Part shown: positions 57,422-64,000 of the stretch, piece by piece
How positions within the stretch are numbered: position 1 is the first letter of the stretch
Layout of the letters: every line of letters starts with the position of its first letter
Source: Actinoplanes derwentensis
GTDB taxonomy: Bacteria > Actinomycetota > Actinomycetes > Mycobacteriales > Micromonosporaceae
Assembly: GCF_900104725.1 (NCBI RefSeq)
Contig: NZ_LT629758.1
Coordinates: forward strand, 9,820,001-9,884,000
Reading direction: 5' to 3'
DNA length: 64,000 bases
Position numbers and translations under genes: made by a program
The notes under the pieces: model-generated
What the model saw: only the letters and a program-made list of their open reading frames with translations
Told to the model about the DNA's origin: nothing
Database searches by the model: none

Positions 57422-58299
57422 GGCAGGGTCTGGAACGACCGCTTGGAGAAGCCCAGCATGTAGCCGTCGATCGCGGTCCGCACCGGGGCGTCCGGCCGGT
57501 CCGCCGCACCGAGGGTGACGAAGAGCGGGGTGAAGTGGTCCGGGGTCGGGTGCGCGTACGGCATGCCCGGCGCCCGGTCCTGGTAGGCGGCCAGTTCGTC
57601 GACGTCACCACGGCCGAGCGCGTCGGCGGCCCAGGCGTCGAAATCGGACGACCAGGACGGCACCGTGCCGCGGGTGACCATCTCGCGGGTCAGGAACGGC
57701 AGGCCGTGCACCATGAACCCGGAGCCGATCACCAGCACCCCTTCGGCACGCAGCCCACGTAGCCGTTCGCCGATCGCGAGCAGCCTGGCCGGGTCCTGGC
57801 TGGGCATGCTGAGTTGCAGCACCGGTACGTCGGCCAGCGGGTACATCGCCATCAGCGGCACCCACGCCCCGTGGTCCAGGCCGCGGCTCGGATGCTGGTG
57901 CACCGGCTCGCTGTCGGGCATCACGGCGGCGACCCGGCGGGCCAGGGCGCCGGCGTCGGGTGTGGCGTACCGCATCTGGTAGTAACGCCGGTGGAAGCCG
58001 CCGAAGTCGTAGACGAGCGGGGTGTGCGCGGCCGGCGCGGACAGCGACAGCGGCGCGCTCTCCCAGTGCGCGGAGACGATCAGAATGCCGGTGGGTTTAG
58101 GCATCGACTGCGCCCAGTCGAAGAGTTCCCGCAGCCAGGGGCCGTCGTCGAAGAGCGGCGGCGCGCCGTGGCTGAGATAGAGCGCGGGCAGCGCGGCATC
58201 ACCGGTCTGCCAGGCGCGTTGCGCTCGAGCGAGGGGCTGGGCGCCGATCAGGAACTGGTCGTACGCCCCCGCGGGAACCGCCGGATTCAGAGTGGTCAT
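57418..58299 (-). CDS. LigB-type extradiol dioxygenase (DODA class)
   Basis: Class III ring-cleavage dioxygenase of 293 residues, of the 4,5-DOPA dioxygenase-like group. Metal ligands are expected in YLSHGAPP, VSAHWES and HPTPDHFTPL; GLDHGAWVPL holds the catalytic His region. The substrate is a catechol-type compound, otherwise unknown. It overlaps the MarR gene upstream and the glycosylase downstream by 4 nt each, so phenol- or quinone-induced expression is likely. Confidence 0.92.
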   Translation of the reverse strand: MTTLNPAVPAGAYDQFLIGAQPLARAQRAWQTGDAALPALYLSHGAPPLFDDGPWLRELFDWAQSMPKPTGILIVSAHWESAPLSLSAPAAHTPLVYDFGGFHRRYYQMRYATPDAGALARRVAAVMPDSEPVHQHPSRGLDHGAWVPLMAMYPLADVPVLQLSMPSQDPARLLAIGERLRGLRAEGVLVIGSGFMVHGLPFLTREMVTRGTVPSWSSDFDAWAADALGRGDVDELAAYQDRAPGMPYAHPTPDHFTPLFVTLGAADRPDAPVRTAIDGYMLGFSKRSFQTLP

Positions 58300-58790
58300 C
58301 GGGTGCTCCTGGAGGTGGGGCAGGGGTCGTCCGGGCCGATCGCCGCCGTGATCCGCCGGCCGATCTCGTGGAGTTGTCTGACCTGCGCTTTGGTGAGGGA
58401 GTCGAAGATCAGGGCGCGCACGTTCTCGACGTGGCCGGGCGCCGCGTCGACGACCTTCGCCCAGCCGTCATCGGTGAGCGTGGCCAGGGTGTAACGGCCG
58501 TCGGCCGGGTCGGTGCCGCGGGTGACCCAGCCCCGCCTCTCCAGTCGCCCGACCGCCTGGGAGAGGCGGGCCAGTGATCCTTCGGCGAGCAGTGCCAGCA
58601 CGCTCATCCGCATCGTCCGGTCCGGTGCCTCGGAGAGGCCGGCGAGGATGCCGTATTCGAAGTTGCTGAGGCCGGCGTCGCGCTGCAACTGCGCGTCGAG
58701 GGCGGTGGGCAGGCGCATGAAGACGCCCATCAGGGTCATCCAGGCGGCCCGCTCTTCGCTGTTCAGCCACCGTGTCTCGGTGTTCTCCAC
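58296..58790 (-). CDS. MarR-family regulator
   Basis: 164 residues with the winged helix: LSNFEYGILAGLSEAPDRTM, LALLAEGSLARLSQAVGRLE, RRGWVTRGTDPADGRYTLAT (wing). MarR proteins are dissociated from DNA by phenolics or oxidants. Start GTG 58790 lies 6 nt after TAGCAT on its strand (58802-58797), with TTAAAC 18 nt further up, so the mRNA is probably leaderless. It likely controls its own operon and divergent doxX. Confidence 0.93.
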   Translation of the reverse strand: MENTETRWLNSEERAAWMTLMGVFMRLPTALDAQLQRDAGLSNFEYGILAGLSEAPDRTMRMSVLALLAEGSLARLSQAVGRLERRGWVTRGTDPADGRYTLATLTDDGWAKVVDAAPGHVENVRALIFDSLTKAQVRQLHEIGRRITAAIGPDDPCPTSRSTR

Positions 58791-58796
58791 CCCTAA

Positions 58797-58861
58797 ATGC
58801 TAGCTCACGGTTACTTGCATGTTTAAGTCACTGCCCCTACCTTTCACTCAACTGCTTGAGT
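58797..58861. promoter_or_regulatory. MarR/doxX divergent promoters and operators
   Basis: Reverse strand: TTAAAC-18-TAGCAT. Forward strand: TTGCAT (58816-58821)-16-TACCTT (58838-58843). Two dyads overlap them: ACTT-N8-AAGT (58813-58828) and ACTCAA-CTGC-TTGAGT (58846-58861). Together they suit binding by a MarR dimer that blocks both directions. Confidence 0.6.
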
Positions 58862-58884
58862 CAACTGAATGAGTCGAGGCAATA

Positions 58885-59259
58885 ATGAACGTCGTCCTGT
58901 GGATCATCGCGGGCCTGTTGGCGGCGGCCTTCCTGGCAGCCGGTGCGATGAAGGCGCTGCAGCCCAAGGAGAAGCTCGCCGCCTCCGGACTGACCTGGGT
59001 CGAGGACTTCAGCGCCGGTCAGGTCAAGGCGATCGGGGTGGTGGAGGTGCTCGGCGCGATCGGCCTGGTCCTCCCGGCGCTGCTGGACATCGTCCCGATC
59101 CTGGTCCCGATCGCGGCCACCGGCCTGGCCGTCGCGATGATCGGCGCGATCGTGGTGCACGCCCGTCGCAACGAGATTCCGGGGATCGCGCCGGGCGCGG
59201 TTCTGTTCGTACTGGCGGCGGTTGTCGCGTGGGGACGATTCGGGCCCTACGCGTTCTGA
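58885..59259 (+). CDS. DoxX-family membrane protein
   Basis: 124 residues with four membrane helices (VVLWIIAGLLAAAFLAAGAM first). The conserved KAIGVVEVLGAIGLVLP fits the DoxX/DoxX-like family, linked to redox or thiosulfate-quinone functions. It is divergent from marR across an operator-rich gap, so it probably belongs to the same aromatic/oxidant response. Confidence 0.88.
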   Translation: MNVVLWIIAGLLAAAFLAAGAMKALQPKEKLAASGLTWVEDFSAGQVKAIGVVEVLGAIGLVLPALLDIVPILVPIAATGLAVAMIGAIVVHARRNEIPGIAPGAVLFVLAAVVAWGRFGPYAF

Positions 59260-59337
59260 CCGGCTGTTTCGCCAGGTGCGAATCGGCAATTACATCGATA
59301 TAGTTCGTCGTCCGGGGGTCGGGGCGGGGAGCGTGTG

Positions 59338-60141
59338 ATGCGGCAGCCGGGCGGCGACGAGGCGGGCACCGAAGCCGAGGGCAGTGGCCTGGCCGCCCTC
59401 GGTGGGCTGGAGCTCGGGGACCTCGACGCCGGACCGGGCGGGAGCGCGGGGGAGGCGGGACGCTCCGGCCGTTCCGCCAGGAACCGGAATCTGATCGTCT
59501 CCACCCTGCTCACCGCGCTCCTGATCGCCTGCCTCGGCACCGCGGTCCATCTCTTCCTGCGGATCAACGAACCGTCGGCGGCCGGGCGGCCGCCCCCGCC
59601 CCCGCCCCCGCCCCCGCCCCGCCCTGGTCCGAGTTCGGGTGGCCCGCAGCCCGCCGGGCAGTCGGTGCGCACCGAGAGCGACCTGGGCCAGGTCTGCGCC
59701 GACAAGTTCTACCCGTCCGCGCCGAGGTACCGCGGTTCCGCCCCGCATCCGGTTCTGATCAGCGAGGGCGAGGACGCCGTGGCGGACTCCCGGTCGACAC
59801 GTACCCTCAACCGGGCCGCCTTCGCCGGGTCGGCCACTCAGCGCCGCACCTGGGCGCCCGGCCCGGAGCGCGCCCAGATCGTCGCCTGCCTGGACCTCAC
59901 CGGCCCCGGCCGCAAGATCCGCGACTGCCGCACCGGTGACGGCACGCTCCCGCTGGTCGAAGGGCGGTACCGGCTGTCGGTCTACGAGGTCGCCACCCGG
60001 CGCCGGCTTCTGCGGACCGCCGTGACCGGAACAGATCGTTCCTGCCCGTTCGTGATCCCGAGCGGGTCCGGCGACATCCTGCACAGCGCGGTGAAGGATC
60101 AGCAGCTCTACGACCTGCTCCGGGACCGGGTCGAAGGCTGA
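59338..60141 (+). CDS. Membrane-anchored protein with polyproline linker
   Basis: About 267 residues. A cytoplasmic Gly/Asp/Glu-rich tail precedes one membrane helix (LIVSTLLTALLIACLGTAVH, about residues 51-70). Then comes a run of ten prolines in a linker encoded by CCCCCG repeats, and an extracytoplasmic domain of ~150 residues with paired cysteines (VACLDL, IRDCRTG, DRSCPF). No family recognised; the C-terminal domain recurs, I believe, in related actinomycetes. TATAGT at 59299-59304 is a good -10. ATG 59338 was preferred to GTG 59335. Confidence 0.75.
   Translation: MRQPGGDEAGTEAEGSGLAALGGLELGDLDAGPGGSAGEAGRSGRSARNRNLIVSTLLTALLIACLGTAVHLFLRINEPSAAGRPPPPPPPPPPRPGPSSGGPQPAGQSVRTESDLGQVCADKFYPSAPRYRGSAPHPVLISEGEDAVADSRSTRTLNRAAFAGSATQRRTWAPGPERAQIVACLDLTGPGRKIRDCRTGDGTLPLVEGRYRLSVYEVATRRRLLRTAVTGTDRSCPFVIPSGSGDILHSAVKDQQLYDLLRDRVEG
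59591..59618 (+). repeat. CCCCCG hexanucleotide repeat
   Basis: A run of about four to five CCCCCG units encodes the polyproline linker. Gain or loss of whole units keeps frame, so linker length may vary among strains. Confidence 0.85.
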
Positions 60142-60145
60142 GCCG

Positions 60146-60388
60146 TCAGGGCCCGGCCCAGCCGAGGAACCGTTCGTAGAGATCGGTCGGCGCCCCGCCG
60201 CTGCCCGCCGCCCAGTCGTCGATCGCCTCCAGCAGGCACGAGCCGAGATAGACCGAGAGCCCGTGCGGGAAGTTCTGGTACTGCTCGGTCAGTTCGACCT
60301 TCGCGGTGGCGCACGGCCAGGGCTGCCCGCAGACCCGGCAGTCCCAGGACGGGCGCTCACCGACGTGTTCGGTCCTCGGTACGAGCAT
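60146..60388 (-). CDS. Small Cys-motif hypothetical protein
   Basis: 80 residues starting at ATG 60388. The segment WDCRVCGQPWPCATAKVELT has a CxxC-x5-C metal-binding look, and the end DLYERFLGWAGP is a motif I recall from small actinomycete proteins of unknown function. An upstream in-frame ATG (60706) would run through the divergent XRE promoter and gene, so it was rejected. Confidence 0.75.
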   Translation of the reverse strand: MLVPRTEHVGERPSWDCRVCGQPWPCATAKVELTEQYQNFPHGLSVYLGSCLLEAIDDWAAGSGGAPTDLYERFLGWAGP

Positions 60389-60545
60389 GAAAACCTCACC
60401 ATGTGCAATTCGACGACTACACATTGGAGCGTGACTTGCCTTAGGCTCAGTCTCAAGCCGTGACGGCGAGAATCCCGGAAATGGATTCTCAGCGTCTCGT
60501 TCACAGCATCCGGATCGTCTCGTTCGATACAACCGTGGGAGAGAT
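60389..60545. promoter_or_regulatory. Divergent promoter region, Cys-motif gene and XRE gene
   Basis: 157 nt without a gene. Candidate elements are TTAGGCT near 60442 and GATACA near 60530 for the XRE gene. No strong dyad was found. GGGAGAG before ATG 60546 is the ribosome binding site. Confidence 0.3.
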
Positions 60546-61421
60546 ATGACCGAGACGGGCTCGACCGTTCCGCGGCGGCAGGTCGGCCGGCTGTTACGGC
60601 AGCTGCGCGAGCAGGCCGGCGTCTCGCTCATGGCGGCGGCCCACGAGCTGGAGTTCTCCCGGGCCCGGATGTACCGGATCGAGAACGGCGAGGTCCCGGT
60701 CCGCAAACACGACGTGATCGCGATGTGCGGGGTCTACGCGGCGCCCGGCCACATGACCGAGGTGCTGATCGGGCTGGCCGCCGAGTCCAAGGCGAAAGGC
60801 TGGTGGCACGCGTACGGCGACGTGGTCCCCGCCTGGTTCGAGCTCTACGTCGGCATGGAGCAGGCGGCGTCCCGGCTGCGGTCCTTCGCCCCCGGAGTGA
60901 TCCCCGGCCTGTTGCAGACCCGGGAGTACGCGGAGGCGGTCTTCCGGAAATGGCACGGCGACGACGAGGAGGCGGTGGCCAACGCGGTGGCCGTGCGGCT
61001 GGAACGCCAGTCGCTGCTCAGCCGGCGGCTGCCCGAGGCGCCCCGGCTCGACGTGGCGATCGACGAGGGGGTGCTGCGCCGGGCGATCCCGGACACCCTC
61101 GGCATGCAGAAACAGCTCGCCCACCTGGTCAACGTCTCGACCCGGACCAACATCAGCGTGCGGGTGATCCCGTTCGCGGCCGGCCCGCACCAGGCGTCCA
61201 GTTCGGGGCAGTTCACCGTGCTGGAGTTCCCGGCCGTCGGCACCGCCTCACCCGAGCCGTCGACCATCTACTGCGAGAACCTCACCGGAGCGCTCTACCT
61301 CGATAAGCTCGCGGAGGTGGCGGCGTACGAATCGATCTGGGCCGAGATCGACGCGATCGCGCTGAACCGGGCCGATTCCGACGATCTCATCCGCACGATC
61401 ATCGAGGAGAGCGATGGCTGA
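60546..61421 (+). CDS. XRE-family regulator with DUF5753
   Basis: 291 residues. N-terminal helix-turn-helix (GRLLRQLREQAGVSLMAAAH, ELEFSRARMYRIENGEVPVR). The C-terminal DUF5753 domain contains SFAPGVIPGLLQTREYAEAV, then RTNISVRVIPFAAGPH and FTVLEFP. Such regulators are paired with DUF397 proteins in actinomycetes (as with BldB/AbaA-orf-like pairs) and influence development and antibiotic production. Its last 8 nt overlap the DUF397 gene. Confidence 0.94.
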   Translation: MTETGSTVPRRQVGRLLRQLREQAGVSLMAAAHELEFSRARMYRIENGEVPVRKHDVIAMCGVYAAPGHMTEVLIGLAAESKAKGWWHAYGDVVPAWFELYVGMEQAASRLRSFAPGVIPGLLQTREYAEAVFRKWHGDDEEAVANAVAVRLERQSLLSRRLPEAPRLDVAIDEGVLRRAIPDTLGMQKQLAHLVNVSTRTNISVRVIPFAAGPHQASSSGQFTVLEFPAVGTASPEPSTIYCENLTGALYLDKLAEVAAYESIWAEIDAIALNRADSDDLIRTIIEESDG

Positions 61422-61617
61422 CCTGACCGGTGCCGTCTGGCGCAAGAGCACTCGCAGCGGCGGCAACGGGGGCGACTGCGTCGAGGTGGCCGGCAACCTT
61501 CCCGGCGTTGTGGCCCTGCGTGACAGCAAGGACCCCGGCGGCGCGACGCTGATCTTCGACCGTGCCGAGTGGACGGCCTTCCTGGCCGGTGTGCGGGCCG
61601 GGGAGTTCGACCTTTAG
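61414..61617 (+). CDS. DUF397 domain protein
   Basis: 67 residues, entirely DUF397: VWRKSTRSGGNGGDCVEVAG, VALRDSKDPGGATLIFDRAE, WTAFLAGVRAGEFDL. It overlaps the XRE gene by 8 nt. DUF397 partners are thought to modulate their cognate XRE regulator. A weak hairpin (AGGAATCC 61616-61623 with GGGTTCCT 61640-61647) and TTT follow the stop. Confidence 0.93.
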   Translation: MADLTGAVWRKSTRSGGNGGDCVEVAGNLPGVVALRDSKDPGGATLIFDRAEWTAFLAGVRAGEFDL

Positions 61618-61728
61618 GAATCCGTGAGCCCAGCCTTAAGGGTTCCTTTGCGGGCGGATGCGAGCTTCCGGCCTGGTGCATGGTGATGGGGCGCCGTCCC
61701 CTGTCCCGTCTCGCCGAGGTGAACATCC

Positions 61729-62508
61729 GTGCCCTTCTCCGCTGCCGCCCGATTCCGGTATTCCCTGGCAGCAGGGTCGACAGCGGTGGTGATCGGTGCG
61801 GCCTTCCTGGTGGCGGGCCTGGCCCCCGGTGGCACCGAGTCCGTCGAACCCACCGCGGTGACCGCTCCGCTCGCCGCCGCCGCGCCCCCCGGTGGTGACG
61901 AGACCGAGCCGGTCGTCCCGGAGTCGGCCGCGGCGTCCCCGAGCGCCACCACCGCGTCCCCGTCACCGTCGGTGAAGTCGAAGAGTCCCTCGCCGAAGGT
62001 GACCGCGAAGAAGACGGCCACCGCGAGTACGAGCAAGAAGGCGAGCACCTCGTCCGGGGCGTCGAAGACCACCGTGCCGGTCACCTCCGGGACCGTGGCC
62101 GAGCAGGTTCTCGCACACATCAACGAGGCGCGGGTGGCCGAGGGGCTCAAGGCGGTCACCCTGGACGCCGACCTGTCCAAGGCCGCCGCCATCCACACCC
62201 AGCTGATGATCGACGGCTGCGGGCTGTCCCACCTGTGCTCGGGTGAGGCCGACCTCGGTGATCGGTTCAGCGCCCAGGGCGTCTCGTGGAGCCGGGCGGC
62301 CGAGAACATCGGTTACGGCTCCAGCGGCAGCAGCACCTCCGCGATGGTCGGCGCGGCCAACGGGCTCACCGACTCGATGCTGGCCGAGGTCCCGCCGAAC
62401 GACGGCCACCGGGAGAACCTGCTGAACGCCGCCTACACCCGGATCGGCCTGAGCATCGTCCGCGACGCCAAGGGCATGACCTGGATGACCCAGGACTTCG
62501 TGGGCTGA
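61729..62508 (+). CDS. CAP/SCP-domain secreted protein (YkwD-like)
   Basis: 259 residues. A signal or anchor segment (AAGSTAVVIGAAFLVAGLAP) is followed by a long Ser/Thr/Pro/Lys-rich linker (about residues 40-120) and a C-terminal CAP domain: VAEQVLAHINEARVAEGLKA, DLSKAAAIHTQLMIDGCGLS, then SRAAENIGYGSSGS and DGHRENLLNAAYTRIGLSIV. The CAP tetrad residues (His in HTQL, Glu in AENIG, His in DGHRENLL) are present. The role in bacteria is unclear. GTG 61729 lacks a strong ribosome binding site. Confidence 0.88.
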   Translation: MPFSAAARFRYSLAAGSTAVVIGAAFLVAGLAPGGTESVEPTAVTAPLAAAAPPGGDETEPVVPESAAASPSATTASPSPSVKSKSPSPKVTAKKTATASTSKKASTSSGASKTTVPVTSGTVAEQVLAHINEARVAEGLKAVTLDADLSKAAAIHTQLMIDGCGLSHLCSGEADLGDRFSAQGVSWSRAAENIGYGSSGSSTSAMVGAANGLTDSMLAEVPPNDGHRENLLNAAYTRIGLSIVRDAKGMTWMTQDFVG

Positions 62509-62555
62509 GCCGGGGCCGGAGATCTTGGTCCTGTGCGGCCGGGGTGATCCGGCTT

Positions 62556-62561
62556 TAGGGT
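62556..62561 (+). promoter_or_regulatory. Leaderless-type -10 of the PemK-like gene
   Basis: TAGGGT lies 6 nt before GTG 62568, with no Shine-Dalgarno in between. This predicts a leaderless mRNA. Confidence 0.6.
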
Positions 62562-62567
62562 GGCGCG

Positions 62568-63143
62568 GTGCTCGAATTCCTGAAAACTCTGCTCCGGTGG
62601 CTGACGGGCGCGTCGGAGAAGCAAGCCGACCCCGCGTCTCCTAAGCCCTCTCGGCCTTCCGCGCCGAAACCCGCCCCGCCGAAGCCGGCAGCGTCGAAGC
62701 CGGCCGCACCGAAACCCGCTCCTCCGAAGCCCGCCGAGGTTCGCCGGGTTCCGCGGACGGTGCCGGTGCCGAAGCAGGGCCGGCACCTGGCCTACGCGCC
62801 CAGCCTGGACGGTGACGCCGATCCGGGTGAGATCGTCTGGACCTGGGTGCCCTACGAGGGCGATCCGGCCCAGGGCAAGGACCGGCCGGTGCTGGTGGTG
62901 GGACGCGACGCCGGTACCCTTCTCGGCCTGATGCTCTCCAGCCAGAGCGACCGGGACGGTCAGCGGCACTGGATGGCCCTCGGCCCCGGCGAGTGGGACC
63001 GCGACTCGCGTCCGAGCTGGATCCGCCTGGACCGGGTGCTCGAGATCGAGGAGGACGGCATCCGCCGCGAGGGCGCGGTCCTGGACCGGCCCCGGTTCGA
63101 CCGGATCGCCGCGATCCTGCGCCGCAACTACGGCTGGCCGTGA
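62568..63143 (+). CDS. PemK/MazF-like protein with Lys/Pro-rich N-terminal tail
   Basis: 191 residues. A short amphipathic helix (LEFLKTLLRWLTGA) and a tail of repeated APKPA-type units (residues about 20-60) precede a PemK/MazF-like beta-barrel: DPGEIVWTWVPYEGD, KDRPVLVVGRD, LGLMLSSQSDRD and RLDRVLEIEEDGIRREGAVL. MazF proteins are ribonucleases. No antitoxin gene is adjacent, and the extension is unusual, so toxin activity is uncertain. Confidence 0.75.
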   Translation: MLEFLKTLLRWLTGASEKQADPASPKPSRPSAPKPAPPKPAASKPAAPKPAPPKPAEVRRVPRTVPVPKQGRHLAYAPSLDGDADPGEIVWTWVPYEGDPAQGKDRPVLVVGRDAGTLLGLMLSSQSDRDGQRHWMALGPGEWDRDSRPSWIRLDRVLEIEEDGIRREGAVLDRPRFDRIAAILRRNYGWP

Positions 63144-63152
63144 TCCGCCGGA

Positions 63153-63158
63153 TAGCGT
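63153..63158 (+). promoter_or_regulatory. Leaderless-type -10 of the next gene
   Basis: TAGCGT lies 7 nt upstream of ATG 63166 with no ribosome binding site between. Confidence 0.55.
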
Positions 63159-63165
63159 TGCTGTC

Positions 63166-63735
63166 ATGGACGTCATGACCGGTTTCGGTGGCAAGCAGGC
63201 CTGGCTCGCCGTCGCGGCCGCCGAACCCTCCGCGGTGATCGAAGCGCTCAGCCTGCGCGACCTCGGCACAGTGCCCTGGCGAGACGGGCTGGACCTGGCT
63301 CACCTGACCGACGACCGGGTGGCGGTCACCCCGCCGCTGCCCGGCGCGCGGGGTGTGTCGTGGGTGCTCGCGGTGGGGCGGCGGCTGATGACGCCGGGCC
63401 CTGACGTCGTCGCCCTGTCCACCGCGCTGCGGACCGAGGTGCAGTTCTTCGCCACGCACCGGGTCACCGAGTTGCACCGCTGGCAGCGGGCGGTCGACGG
63501 GGAGCTGGTGCGGACGTTCGGTTATGTGGGGCAGACCGGTGACGTCACCTCCTGGTTCGGTGATCCCGATCCGGCCGAGCGCGACGCCGGGCTACCCGGC
63601 GAGTTCGATCCCGAGGAGGCGTCCGTGCTGGTCGCCGAGCGGGATGTGTTCCGGGTGGCCGGCGCCTGGAGCATCGACCCGACCACGTTGTCCGGGCCCG
63701 CGCCCGGCCCGCTGCGCCTGGGCGCGGCGGACTGA
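63166..63735 (+). CDS. Hypothetical protein, 189 residues
   Basis: No family recognised. It looks cytoplasmic: KQAWLAVAAAEPSAVIEALS, GARGVSWVLAVGRRL, TEVQFFATHRVTELHRWQRA and VRTFGYVGQTGDVTSWFGDP. The last two blocks are aromatic-rich and probably conserved. Its -10 is 7 nt from the ATG, suggesting a leaderless message. The adenylate-kinase-type gene starts 17 nt downstream with its own ribosome binding site and may be co-transcribed. Confidence 0.75.
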   Translation: MDVMTGFGGKQAWLAVAAAEPSAVIEALSLRDLGTVPWRDGLDLAHLTDDRVAVTPPLPGARGVSWVLAVGRRLMTPGPDVVALSTALRTEVQFFATHRVTELHRWQRAVDGELVRTFGYVGQTGDVTSWFGDPDPAERDAGLPGEFDPEEASVLVAERDVFRVAGAWSIDPTTLSGPAPGPLRLGAAD

Positions 63736-63752
63736 TTCGGTTTGGAGGCGCG

Positions 63753-64000
63753 ATGCGCAAGTACGTGATCATGGGCGTGCAGGGCAGCGGCAAGGGCACC
63801 CAGGCCAAGATGCTGCGCGAGGAGTTCGACCTGGTGCACATCAGCGTGGGTGACATCTTCCGCTGGCACGTGCGCCAGCACACCAAGATCGGCGCCCAGG
63901 TCAAGCGGATCATGGCGGCCGGCGATCTGGTCGGCGACGACCTGGTCGCGGAGGTGGTGCGCCGCCGGCTGGGCATCCACGACTGGAACTACGGCTTCAT
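63753..64000 (+). CDS. Adenylate-kinase-family nucleotide kinase, N-terminal part (cut by window end)
   Basis: The frame is open from ATG 63753 to the end of the window (82 full codons). GGAGG (63744-63748) precedes it. The P-loop is VIMGVQGSGKGTQAKMLREE; HISVGDIFRWHVRQHTKIGA and RIMAAGDLVGDDLVAEVVRR match the NMP-binding segment of adenylate kinases. GVQGSGKGTQ differs from the GPPGAGKGTQ I associate with the adk beside secY in actinobacteria. This is probably a second, paralogous nucleoside monophosphate kinase. Confidence 0.9.
   Translation, partial: MRKYVIMGVQGSGKGTQAKMLREEFDLVHISVGDIFRWHVRQHTKIGAQVKRIMAAGDLVGDDLVAEVVRRRLGIHDWNYGF

Noticed and set aside
60389..60706. Longer N-terminus for the small Cys-motif gene
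   Set aside because: The extension would be antisense to the XRE gene and its promoter, and is Ser/Arg-rich; ATG 60388 gives a normal 80-residue protein.

Overview
The window is high-GC DNA with strong third-position GC bias, GTG and ATG starts, many 4-nt ATGA/GTGA gene overlaps, an ergothioneine operon, an XRE-DUF5753/DUF397 pair and the actinobacterial order infC-rpmI-rplT-rRNA methylase-pheST followed by arg genes. This points to an actinomycete, most likely of the Actinoplanes/Micromonosporaceae type (inferred from gene content; no rRNA is present). No tRNA, rRNA, CRISPR array, IS element or prophage was seen.

Layout. 1-7.3 kb: the 3' end of hisG, a PH-domain membrane protein, infC (non-canonical ATC start behind a structured leader), rpmI, rplT, a SpoU-type rRNA methylase, pheS and pheT. 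7.3-11.6 kb: a TetR gene and a flavin monooxygenase, divergent over a three-site operator, then a reverse-strand cluster (GNAT, DUF3616, small protein). 11.9-22.5 kb: a five-gene, translationally coupled operon DUF4132 / MoxR-type AAA+ ATPase / DUF5682 / VWA protein / SWIM zinc-finger protein, matching in content the poorly understood yehI-yehL-yehM-yehP-yehQ genes of enterobacteria. This is the most interesting system here. 22.5-27 kb: two GNATs, a YdcF/SanA-like protein and a GH3 beta-glucosidase. 27.2-31.5 kb: egtABCD (ergothioneine). 31.7-32.2 kb: an unrecognised gene behind a hairpin-rich leader.

32.4-42.9 kb: the arginine pathway argC-J-B-D-F-R, an unknown 297-residue gene, an argG of unusual type, dapE on the opposite strand, then argH. 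Matching GCAT-N4-ATGC boxes precede argC and argH and are likely ArgR operators. In several actinobacteria pheT is followed closely by arg genes, so the 25 kb between pheT and argC looks like accessory DNA placed in a conserved neighbourhood.

43-53 kb: a maltodextrin-type locus with ABC transporter genes (binding lipoprotein and two permeases, no ATPase), a LacI-family regulator and a 1806-residue secreted amylase-pullulanase. The transporter and enzyme promoters share an identical 15-nt block and CTTGC/GCAAG repeats. 53-64 kb: small and secreted proteins, an esterase lipoprotein, a ricin-like protein, a MarR-LigB dioxygenase-alkyladenine glycosylase operon divergent from doxX, an XRE/DUF397 pair, a CAP-domain protein, a PemK/MazF-like protein, an unknown gene and the start of an adenylate-kinase-family gene cut by the window end.

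Two signals recur. A TAGnnT -10 motif lies 5-7 nt upstream of the start codon of at least six genes, suggesting leaderless mRNAs. A family of long perfect hairpins sharing GCGTGGTGA/TCACCACGC arms sits between convergent genes.
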